A stretch of DNA of 9,477 nucleotides from an uncultured Prevotella sp. GTDB taxonomy: Bacteria; Bacteroidota; Bacteroidia; Bacteroidales; Bacteroidaceae. Both the position numbers and the translations under genes were made by a program. The stretch is taken from NCBI GenBank assembly GCA_900540375.1, contig UQFS01000051.1, positions 1 through 9,477 on the forward strand, read 5' to 3'. Position 1 is the first letter of the stretch; each line of letters opens with the position of its first letter. Of the stretch, positions 1 through 7,027 are shown in pieces. The notes below the pieces were generated by a model. The model worked only from the letters and a program-made list of their open reading frames with translations. It ran no database searches and was not told where the DNA came from.

Positions 1-63
1 ATCGGTCGTGGTACAATCAGAAAAAACGATAATCTTACTTTTTAAAGTGGACTCATAAATTAT

Positions 64-660
64 TTATCCGTCACCTTTCTGTGCTCTTACTCTGCTAAGC
101 GTCTCCGGTGTCATCTGCAGATAGCTGGCGATATACACCAACGGCGCACGCAACACCACCTGAGGCTTCAGTTTGCAAAGCTTCTGATAGCGGCTCTGAG
201 CTGACTCAAAGCGCACCAAGTCAGCATGAACCTGCGAGATGATCAGACTCTCTTCAAGAATCTTACGGTAGAGAATCTGAATGTTGACATTGTGAAGGGC
301 TACTTGCTCCAGTCTGCGTTTCGGCAGACAATAGATTATACAAGGCTCCAAAGCTTCCACCTGCAGATGAGTGGGCTCTTCACGGAACAGACTCTCGATG
401 CACATGAAGATCTCACCATCCGAGCCAATGTGCTCCGTCAGCTCTTTGTCATTCTTGAAATAGAACTGACGCACCAGTCCTCGGTCGATGTAGCTGATGT
501 CCTCGCAAATATCTCCTTCACGAAGGATCATCTCACCCTTCGCATATTTCTTCGACACGATAATGCTCTCCAAGATGTCGAGCTCATCATGCGTCATCGT
601 ACTGTATTTTCTTGCCAATTCACGGGCGATATCCCGCGTTGTGTTATGATAATCTTTCAT
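64..660 (-). CDS. Crp/Fnr-family transcriptional regulator
   Basis: A 198-residue protein with the two-part layout of Crp/Fnr regulators. An N-terminal cyclic-nucleotide-binding-type beta barrel covers about residues 38-110 (KGEMILREGD near 41-50, then IDRGLVRQFY near 58-67). A long dimerisation helix follows at about 115-150, and a C-terminal helix-turn-helix at about 171-193, where PLVYIASYLQMTPETLSRVR fits the recognition region. The barrel lacks the Gly-Glu...Arg-Ser/Ala phosphate-binding cassette that holds cAMP in Crp, and no Fnr-type cysteine cluster is visible, so the ligand is unknown and may be absent. Many Bacteroidota regulators of this shape exist with unassigned targets. It lies 72 bp downstream of lepA on the same strand and may be read through from it, but it has its own strong ribosome binding site. 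The start is chosen because AGGAGG sits 7 nt upstream. Family assignment is firm; regulon unknown. Confidence 0.9.
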   Translation of the reverse strand: MKDYHNTTRDIARELARKYSTMTHDELDILESIIVSKKYAKGEMILREGDICEDISYIDRGLVRQFYFKNDKELTEHIGSDGEIFMCIESLFREEPTHLQVEALEPCIIYCLPKRRLEQVALHNVNIQILYRKILEESLIISQVHADLVRFESAQSRYQKLCKLKPQVVLRAPLVYIASYLQMTPETLSRVRAQKGDG

Positions 661-667
661 TTCTATT

Positions 668-673
668 CCTCCT
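668..673 (-). promoter_or_regulatory. Strong Shine-Dalgarno site of the Crp/Fnr gene
   Basis: The minus strand reads AGGAGG here, 7 nt before the ATG at 660. This is a full anti-SD match, unlike the other genes of the window, whose upstream regions are AT-rich with weak or no SD. It fixes the start codon and suggests efficient translation. Confidence 0.75.
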
Positions 674-732
674 CTATTATTTTCTTAAACATAGGAGCTT
701 TCCTTCTCTTGAACAAATTTTTCTATACTTCT

Positions 733-2514
<1,782 letters not shown>

Positions 2515-2533
2515 CTTTTTCTTTATCTTTTAC

Positions 2534-2542
2534 GCAAAGTTA
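2534..2542 (-). promoter_or_regulatory. Bacteroidota -7 promoter element for lepA
   Basis: The minus strand reads TAACTTTGC, an exact match to TAnnTTTGC, ending 19 nt before the lepA ATG. That implies a very short leader. No clean TTG -33 box is visible at the usual spacing. The flank GCAAAGTTACGAAA (plus strand, 2534-2547) recurs identically at 4995-5008 in the HAD/rsmG promoter region. Confidence 0.6.
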
Positions 2543-2587
2543 CGAAAATCTAAGCAAAATTGGTTAGCTATCTATCATTATTTTTAT

Positions 2588-2596
2588 TAACTTTGC
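2588..2596 (+). promoter_or_regulatory. Bacteroidota -7 promoter element for the lipoprotein gene
   Basis: TAACTTTGC matches TAnnTTTGC exactly, 24 nt before the ATG at 2621. The -33 box is weak: TTAG at 2564-2567 has a 20-bp spacer, while a better TTG at 2560-2562 is spaced 25 bp. It drives transcription away from lepA. The sequence AAAAAAAGGAA just after it may supply a weak ribosome binding site. Confidence 0.6.
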
Positions 2597-2620
2597 ACAA
2601 AAAAAGGAATTTCACGCTAT

Positions 2621-3052
2621 ATGAAGAAGATTGGTTTTAGGTTTTTAGCTCCACTGTTATCAGCTGGCTTGATGTTAACCGCTTGTCATCATCAGACATT
2701 GGAGGACCGCGCTGAAAAAGAATGCAAAGACTACACAGCCCAGTACTGCCCTACTCCTTATCAAGGAAACACGCGCACAGACAGCATCGGTTTCAACCGT
2801 GCCACGCGCACTTTCAACTACTACTATCTTGTCAACGGTAAACTCGATGACGCAAGGATTTTTACCGCACGCCACGACACGCTGCGCACGATTCTGCTCA
2901 GCGGACTGAAGGAGGACACTCGCAACAAGGCTTTCAAGGACAAGGGTTACTCTTTCCACTATGTTTTCCGTTCAGCCTCATCAAAGAAAGTGCTCCTTGA
3001 TGTCGTATTCCATAAGAGCGACTATGTGATGATCAAGAAGACAAAGAAATAA
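2621..3052 (+). CDS. Small lipoprotein of unknown function
   Basis: A 143-residue protein with a lipoprotein signal peptide: basic MKK start, hydrophobic core at about 8-20, and lipobox LTAC with the lipidated cysteine at 22. It should be anchored to a membrane on the periplasmic side or exported to the outer leaflet. The mature part begins HHQTLEDRAEKEC, has a second and third cysteine (about 35 and 43, possibly a disulfide), then alternating beta-rich segments (TFNYYYLVNG, YSFHYVFRSA, KKVLLDVVFHK) and a lysine-rich end. This suggests a compact beta-sandwich or cystatin/NTF2-like fold, but I do not recognise the family. It is a single-gene unit with its own promoter element upstream and a hairpin terminator at 3130-3171, divergent from lepA and convergent with the MFS gene. 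Signal peptide and coding status are clear; function is unknown. Confidence 0.85.
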   Translation: MKKIGFRFLAPLLSAGLMLTACHHQTLEDRAEKECKDYTAQYCPTPYQGNTRTDSIGFNRATRTFNYYYLVNGKLDDARIFTARHDTLRTILLSGLKEDTRNKAFKDKGYSFHYVFRSASSKKVLLDVVFHKSDYVMIKKTKK

Positions 3053-3129
3053 TAAATCTGCCGTAAGATATCTATCTGCGAAGGTTTATGATAATGGTTT
3101 AGTCTATAATCCGTTATCTTGCTACGTAC

Positions 3130-3171
3130 TAACTCCTAAGGAATTTTCTTTCTTAGGAGTTATCTGTTTTT
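3130..3171 (+). terminator. Intrinsic terminator of the lipoprotein gene, overlapping the MFS stop codon
   Basis: A perfect 11-bp stem (TAACTCCTAAG at 3130-3140 with CTTAGGAGTTA at 3152-3162) encloses an 11-nt loop and is followed by TCTGTTTTTA, a plus-strand T tract. It lies about 78 nt after the lipoprotein stop. The stop codon of the convergent MFS gene (3160-3162, minus strand) is inside the stem, and the T tract is formed by the last MFS codons. On the minus strand the stem is not followed by a T run, so efficient termination there is less certain. Confidence 0.85.
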
Positions 3172-4311
3172 ATGTGCCAAATACCAGGGGTGGACAAGGA
3201 AGTTGTAGATGACAAGCGCAGCGACAATCAGACATAGTGCCACGATCAACGCCTCGTGGCTTGTCAAATGCCATCCGAGTGACATGCCGAGTGCCATTCC
3301 CGTCTCCCACGAAAGGAAGAAAGTGCTTTGTGAAGTACCACGCTCACAATGATGAGCCAGTTTGATAAAGAACAGCAGAAAGCGGGAGCCAAGAATGCCG
3401 ATACCAAAACCGCAGAACGCATCAGCGATCACCATTGCTCCCCGCTCCTGACGGAAGAGCAGCAGCAACAAGGCAGCAGCAAGCACAAAGCAACCGACAA
3501 AGGTCTCACTCTTCAGGTTGGCATTGGCAAAAACATATTTTTCCGAGATGATGGCCAACAGAAAGCCAGCCAGCATACAGAGGAAGAAATGACAAGACTG
3601 TTGGGTACTGATGATGAGTCCCATCACCAGGGTTGCCAGCATAAAGTTGAAAAAGAGCTTGGTACCTTGCGGAAGGAAGAATCTGTCCAAGCACATGTGG
3701 TGAAGATCCTCGCCCGGAGCCTTGAAAGGGAAATGGACGCGGGACAAGAAAAGAAAGGACAGAGCGGCAAAAGCCAAAGAGACGAACTCTACATAGCCAA
3801 AGCCAAATTTATAGTATGTCCAAAAGCCGGCAAAGGGTCCTATGGCCAATGCCAAGCGGCCTAACCAATCGGAGGAATGGTTAGCTTCCGTGCGCTGAAA
3901 TGATTCACAAGTGTCGATGATCAGTGTGCTGACAATTGTCATCTTGGCCAAGCCATAAGCTACTCCCAATAGAAGGGCACCAATGATCAGGAATATAGGT
4001 ACACGATTGTGTGTCAGAGAAAAAAAACCAATGACACCAGCAAGAAGCAAGATGCCAAACTGACACACATGATTGCGACGAAAGCGCTGCACCAGCCAAG
4101 AGATGTTTGGCCCCGGCAGATAGATGCCCAAGCAATAAGCTAAAAACACATACACTACCGTCATCAGCTCTCCGTGATGAGCATGGAGGGAGAATGGCAG
4201 TACCGGGAGCAGCGCGTATACCGAGGCCGTCAGAAAGAAATTAGCAATGGCCAGATACCAAAACGAACGATGCCATAGCTTGAAGTGTATGGGAGTATTT
4301 TGTGTGTCCAT
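3160..4311 (-). CDS. Major facilitator superfamily (MFS) transporter, substrate unknown
   Basis: A 383-residue, very hydrophobic inner-membrane protein with about 12 predicted membrane segments (roughly 17-40, 47-67, 82-100, 104-123, 152-169, 173-192, 219-236, 241-256, 270-287, 292-316, 330-347, 353-373). The loop between segments 2 and 3 carries LPGPNISWLVQRFRRN, a variant of the basic MFS motif A that normally reads GxxxDRxGRR. The central loop (about 193-217) is short. Length fits a compact MFS permease, and the duplicated 6+6 pattern supports this over other carriers. It starts 21 bp after the HAD gene on the same strand, so the two are probably one transcript driven from the promoter at 4995-5027. 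That pairing is compatible with a phosphorylated-sugar or solute pathway, but nothing in the sequence names a substrate. A drug or metabolite exporter is equally possible. Confidence 0.85.
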   Translation of the reverse strand: MDTQNTPIHFKLWHRSFWYLAIANFFLTASVYALLPVLPFSLHAHHGELMTVVYVFLAYCLGIYLPGPNISWLVQRFRRNHVCQFGILLLAGVIGFFSLTHNRVPIFLIIGALLLGVAYGLAKMTIVSTLIIDTCESFQRTEANHSSDWLGRLALAIGPFAGFWTYYKFGFGYVEFVSLAFAALSFLFLSRVHFPFKAPGEDLHHMCLDRFFLPQGTKLFFNFMLATLVMGLIISTQQSCHFFLCMLAGFLLAIISEKYVFANANLKSETFVGCFVLAAALLLLLFRQERGAMVIADAFCGFGIGILGSRFLLFFIKLAHHCERGTSQSTFFLSWETGMALGMSLGWHLTSHEALIVALCLIVAALVIYNFLVHPWYLAHKNR

Positions 4312-4332
4312 CCTGTAAATCGATCAATCTTT

Positions 4333-4974
4333 TTACTTATCTTGTTCTGCGAGCAAGACGTTTAAATCGAGATGCGTGAAGTCGTCGACGATGAGGTTGC
4401 ACCAAGGCTTCAAAGCTTCAGGCTGGTTGGTCGTAGCCAATCCCACGACAAACATCTTGGCGGCGTTCAGTGCTTTCACTCCATTGATGCTATCCTCGAA
4501 GCCGATGCATTCATTAGGCAAAATATGAAGACGTTGTGCGGCCTTGAGATAGCCGTCGGGGTCGGGTTTGCTCTTGTCAAAATCCTCACTCGTCAACACA
4601 GCATCGAAGTAATCGCCCAGCTCGGGATGACAACGGAAGACGTTGGTCATCTTCTGCTGATTGCTGCTCGTCACGATGGCTGTGACCCAAGAAACTTCCT
4701 TCACTTTCTTGATGAAGTCTTGAAATCCTGCAATATAGTCGTAGCTCATCCGGCGCTCAAACTCATTGAGTCTGTCCGTGATGGCTTTCTGTGTCTCGGC
4801 TTGGCCATTGAAATAGCTCGAAAAGATTTCCACCAGGGTCATTCCTTTGATCCGATGCTCCAATCCTTTCTCCTGGGGATAGTAGAGTTGGAACTGGCTG
4901 CCCCAAAACTTTGTGTACTGGCTTTCAGAATCCACCACTACCCCGTCTAAATCAAATAATGCTGCTTTAATCAT
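4333..4974 (-). CDS. HAD-superfamily hydrolase, beta-phosphoglucomutase-like subfamily
   Basis: A 213-residue cytoplasmic enzyme with all four HAD motifs. Motif I DLDGVVVDS has the nucleophile Asp8 and the acid/base Asp10. Motif II is VTSSN near 101-105, motif III is Lys136 in KSKPDPDGY, and motif IV is GFEDSINGV with Asp161. The alpha-helical cap at about 16-85 and the KPDPDGYLKAA and FEDSxxGVxA signatures place it in the beta-phosphoglucomutase/phosphatase group (subfamily IA). Members hydrolyse or isomerise small sugar phosphates, or act as 2-phosphoglycolate or riboflavin-precursor phosphatases; which applies here cannot be read from the sequence. It is the first gene of a probable two-gene unit with the MFS transporter. 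Transcription starts from the minus-strand half of the symmetric promoter at 4993-5027, giving a short leader before the ATG at 4974. Confidence 0.92.
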   Translation of the reverse strand: MIKAALFDLDGVVVDSESQYTKFWGSQFQLYYPQEKGLEHRIKGMTLVEIFSSYFNGQAETQKAITDRLNEFERRMSYDYIAGFQDFIKKVKEVSWVTAIVTSSNQQKMTNVFRCHPELGDYFDAVLTSEDFDKSKPDPDGYLKAAQRLHILPNECIGFEDSINGVKALNAAKMFVVGLATTNQPEALKPWCNLIVDDFTHLDLNVLLAEQDK

Positions 4975-4992
4975 TACATTTTATTAAATTCG

Positions 4993-5025
4993 TTGCAAAG
5001 TTACGAAATAATCTCGTAACTTTGC
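4993..5025 (+). promoter_or_regulatory. Bacteroidota-type promoter for the rsmG unit
   Basis: A -33 TTG (4993-4995), 21-bp spacer and an exact TAnnTTTGC -7 box, TAACTTTGC, at 5017-5025. The rsmG ATG at 5052 lies 26 nt further on. This rules out the upstream TTG at 5022 as a start codon, because it is inside the -7 box. Confidence 0.8.
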
Positions 5026-5027
5026 AA
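4995..5027 (-). promoter_or_regulatory. Bacteroidota-type promoter for the HAD-MFS unit
   Basis: The minus strand reads TTG at 5027-5025, a 21-bp spacer, then TAACTTTGC at 5003-4995. This is the exact mirror of the rsmG promoter: same spacer, same boxes. The -33 box of each promoter overlaps the -7 box of the other. The HAD ATG at 4974 is 20 nt downstream. Confidence 0.8.
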
Positions 5028-5051
5028 TATTATAAGGAAAACCAACAGCAC

Positions 5052-5672
5052 ATGCAAACAATAGACAAATATTTCCCTCATCTTTCCACTGAGCAGCAAT
5101 TGCAGTTTGCCGCCTTGGATGAGCTTTACCACGATTGGAACACCAAGATCAATGTCATCTCGCGAAAGGATATCGACAATCTCTATCTCCGCCATGTGCT
5201 CCACTCGTTGGCTATTGCCAAGTTGATCAGTTTTAAGCCTGGGACCCACATCCTCGACTTTGGTACGGGTGGTGGCTTCCCTGGCATTCCACTGGCTATC
5301 ATGTTTCCCGATTGTCAGTTTAGAATGATCGACGGCACAGGGAAAAAGATCAGAGTCGTCAACGAGGTAGCCGCAGCATTGAATCTTCACAATGTAGAGG
5401 CCATCCATCGCAGAGGCGAAGAAGAGAAAGATCGCTTCGACTTTGTTGTCTCCCGCGCTGTCATGCCCTTACCCGACATGGTGAAGATAGTCAGGAAGAA
5501 TGTTTCCAAGACACAGTACAACGCGCTCCCCAATGGTGTCATCGCATTGAAAGGTGGTGATCTCTGTGAAGAGCTGAAGCCCTTTGGCAAAAAGGTGATG
5601 GTCACTCCTATCTCAGAATATTTCACCGAAGAGTGGTTCGCTGACAAACAGATCGTCTACTTGCCCTTATAG
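5052..5672 (+). CDS. rsmG: 16S rRNA (guanine527-N7)-methyltransferase RsmG (GidB)
   Basis: Transfers a methyl group from S-adenosylmethionine to N7 of G527 in the 530 loop of 16S rRNA. From ATG 5052 the protein has 206 residues, usual for RsmG. The N-terminal helical part includes LDELYHDWNTKINVISRKD (about 22-40), the classic GidB start. The SAM-binding loop is DFGTGGGFPGIPLAI (about 69-83), followed by the Asp-Gly-Thr-Gly-Lys-Lys turn (94-99), SRAV (134-137) and LKGG (166-169), all family hallmarks. The RH..DS motif is present as RHVLHS, with His in place of the usual Asp. A TTG-initiated extension from 5022 was rejected because it overlaps the promoter -7 box; TAAGGAAA at 5033-5040 is a plausible weak ribosome binding site for ATG 5052. 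It is the first gene of the plus-strand run. Loss of RsmG is known in other bacteria to give low-level streptomycin resistance. Confidence 0.96.
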   Translation: MQTIDKYFPHLSTEQQLQFAALDELYHDWNTKINVISRKDIDNLYLRHVLHSLAIAKLISFKPGTHILDFGTGGGFPGIPLAIMFPDCQFRMIDGTGKKIRVVNEVAAALNLHNVEAIHRRGEEEKDRFDFVVSRAVMPLPDMVKIVRKNVSKTQYNALPNGVIALKGGDLCEELKPFGKKVMVTPISEYFTEEWFADKQIVYLPL

Positions 5673-5747
5673 ATTTTTATTGAGGCTCGATGATCTTCAC
5701 TTGCTCTTTCGGGCTGTCTCTATTTTAGAAATAAGATTATAAACATC

Positions 5748-6395
5748 ATGATGAATATAGAACGTTTTGTCTGCAACGACATCTGGGAAAATTGCTACGT
5801 GGTATCTGACAGCAGCAAGGAGTGTGTGATTGTGGACTGCGGCGCTTACTACGAGGCTGAAAAGCAGGCGTTAAAGAAATATATCGATGACAATGGCCTC
5901 ACTCCCACCCATCTCATCGCTACTCACGGTCATGTGGATCATCATCTCGGCGACCGCTTTGTCTTCGACACCTGGGGCTTGAAGCCGGAGGTACCCGCAT
6001 CTGACGAGGCTTTCATGCAGCAGCTTCCCGAGCAGGCTGCCGCCATCATGGGATTGAGACTGAGCCAAGAGGACTTTGCCCCCGTTGGCCGCTGCCTTGC
6101 CGCCAATGACACCATCTCGTTCGGCGATCATATTTTCACCATCATCGAGACTCCGGGGCATTCACCGGGTAGCGTCTTCTTTTATTGCGAGGAAGAGGCT
6201 GTTGCCTTCTCCGGTGACACGCTCTTCAAAGGCAGCATTGGGCGAACCGACTTTCAGGGTGGCTCCATGTTCATGATCATTCAGAGTCTGCGCCACATCA
6301 GCCAACTGCCCGACGCTACAAAGATTTTGCCGGGGCACGGCGAGATGACAACGATAGGCTATGAAGAGACCACCAATCCCTATCTCGACCGCTAA
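5748..6395 (+). CDS. Metallo-beta-lactamase-fold hydrolase (glyoxalase II-like)
   Basis: A 215-residue cytoplasmic protein with the complete binuclear metal site of the MBL fold: THGHVDHH gives His60, His62, Asp64 and His65. His138 (ETPGHSPGS), Asp157 (FSGDTLF) and His197 (LPGHGE) complete it. The GSIGRTDF segment after the bridging Asp is typical of the small hydroxyacylglutathione-hydrolase-like group. The protein lacks the C-terminal substrate-binding helical domain of true glyoxalase II, so glutathione thiolester hydrolysis is not assured; the natural substrate could be another thiolester or a small ester. There is no signal peptide, which argues against a periplasmic beta-lactamase. Two adjacent ATGs (5748, 5751) make the start uncertain by one residue. 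It lies 75 bp after rsmG, without a clear promoter or terminator between, and 19 bp before ruvC, so it is probably co-transcribed with them. Confidence 0.93.
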   Translation: MMNIERFVCNDIWENCYVVSDSSKECVIVDCGAYYEAEKQALKKYIDDNGLTPTHLIATHGHVDHHLGDRFVFDTWGLKPEVPASDEAFMQQLPEQAAAIMGLRLSQEDFAPVGRCLAANDTISFGDHIFTIIETPGHSPGSVFFYCEEEAVAFSGDTLFKGSIGRTDFQGGSMFMIIQSLRHISQLPDATKILPGHGEMTTIGYEETTNPYLDR

Positions 6396-6414
6396 CCATC
6401 AGCACGACGAGCAG

Positions 6415-6993
6415 ATGAGCAAAAGAGTGAATGCGGAAAAGATCATCCTCGGCATCGACCCGGGTACCAACGTGATGGGCTATGGCGTCATTAGGGTAAA
6501 CGGCAACAAAGTGGGGCTGATCGCAATGGGTGTCATCGACATGCGCAAGATGGCGGATCCTTATCTGAAGTTAGGACGCATCTTCGACCGCGTGACGGGT
6601 GTCATCGAGGAGTATCTTCCTGACGAGATGGCTATCGAGGCTCCTTTCTTCGGCAAGAATGTGCAGTCGATGCTGAAGTTGGGACGTGCTCAGGGCGTTG
6701 CCATTGCCGCCGCCATCCACCACGACATCCCCATTCATGAGTATGCGCCATTGAAGATCAAGATGGCAATCACCGGGCAGGGCGATGCCTCGAAGGAGCA
6801 GGTAGCCGGTATGTTGCAGCGGTTGCTTAAGATCGAACAAAGCGACATGCCAAAGTTCTTGGATGCCACAGATGCACTTGGCGCTGCTTATTGCCATTTC
6901 CTTCAAAGTTCCACACCACAGTCTCAGGACCGGCACTATGGCAGTTGGAAAGACTTCGTCAACAAGAACCGCACGAAAGTCAGTGGATTATAG
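6415..6993 (+). CDS. ruvC: Holliday junction resolvase RuvC
   Basis: Endonuclease that cuts Holliday junctions with RuvAB at the end of homologous recombination. From ATG 6415 it has 192 residues, slightly longer than the 173 of E. coli because of a polar C-terminal tail. The four catalytic acids are visible: Asp15 in LGIDPGTN, Glu75 in AIEAPFF, and Asp150 and Asp153 in LDATDALGAAYCH. The FFGKNVQSMLKLGRAQGV segment (about 78-95) and the YAPLKIKMAITGQGDASKEQV region (about 110-130) are standard RuvC. The open frame extends back to 6361, but that would overlap the hydrolase gene and add 18 residues without family similarity, so 6415, 19 bp after the preceding stop, is chosen. ruvA and ruvB are not in the window. 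It is likely transcribed with its neighbours, ahead of the ABC protein. Confidence 0.96.
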   Translation: MSKRVNAEKIILGIDPGTNVMGYGVIRVNGNKVGLIAMGVIDMRKMADPYLKLGRIFDRVTGVIEEYLPDEMAIEAPFFGKNVQSMLKLGRAQGVAIAAAIHHDIPIHEYAPLKIKMAITGQGDASKEQVAGMLQRLLKIEQSDMPKFLDATDALGAAYCHFLQSSTPQSQDRHYGSWKDFVNKNRTKVSGL

Positions 6994-7027
6994 ACGACAA
7001 CATAAAATAAATCATAACGATATTGTG

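Larger units (their letters stand above)
4993..5027. repeat. Perfect 14-bp inverted repeat containing both divergent promoters
   Basis: TTGCAAAGTTACGA (4993-5006) and TCGTAACTTTGCAA (5014-5027) are exact reverse complements around a 7-bp AT-rich centre, AATAATC. Both arms are made of promoter elements, so the symmetry may reflect promoter duplication or double as an operator. Confidence 0.9.

Noticed and set aside
3349..3864. A 171-codon plus-strand frame rich in Gln, Lys and Glu, antisense to the MFS gene
   Set aside because: The polar composition is what one gets from reading a membrane protein gene backwards; no promoter, RBS or family signature supports it.
5022..5051. Upstream TTG start for rsmG adding ten residues
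   Set aside because: The TTG lies inside the -7 box TAACTTTGC, so it would be at or upstream of the transcription start; ATG 5052 gives the normal RsmG N-terminus.
6361..6414. Longer ruvC reading frame overlapping the end of the MBL hydrolase gene
   Set aside because: The extra 18 residues do not resemble RuvC, and ATG 6415 directly precedes the conserved LGIDPGT region at the usual distance.
6863..7027. Longer reading frame for the ABC protein overlapping the ruvC 3' end
   Set aside because: The 55 extra residues are an out-of-frame reading of ruvC and lack family similarity; ATG 7028 fits ModF-type proteins.
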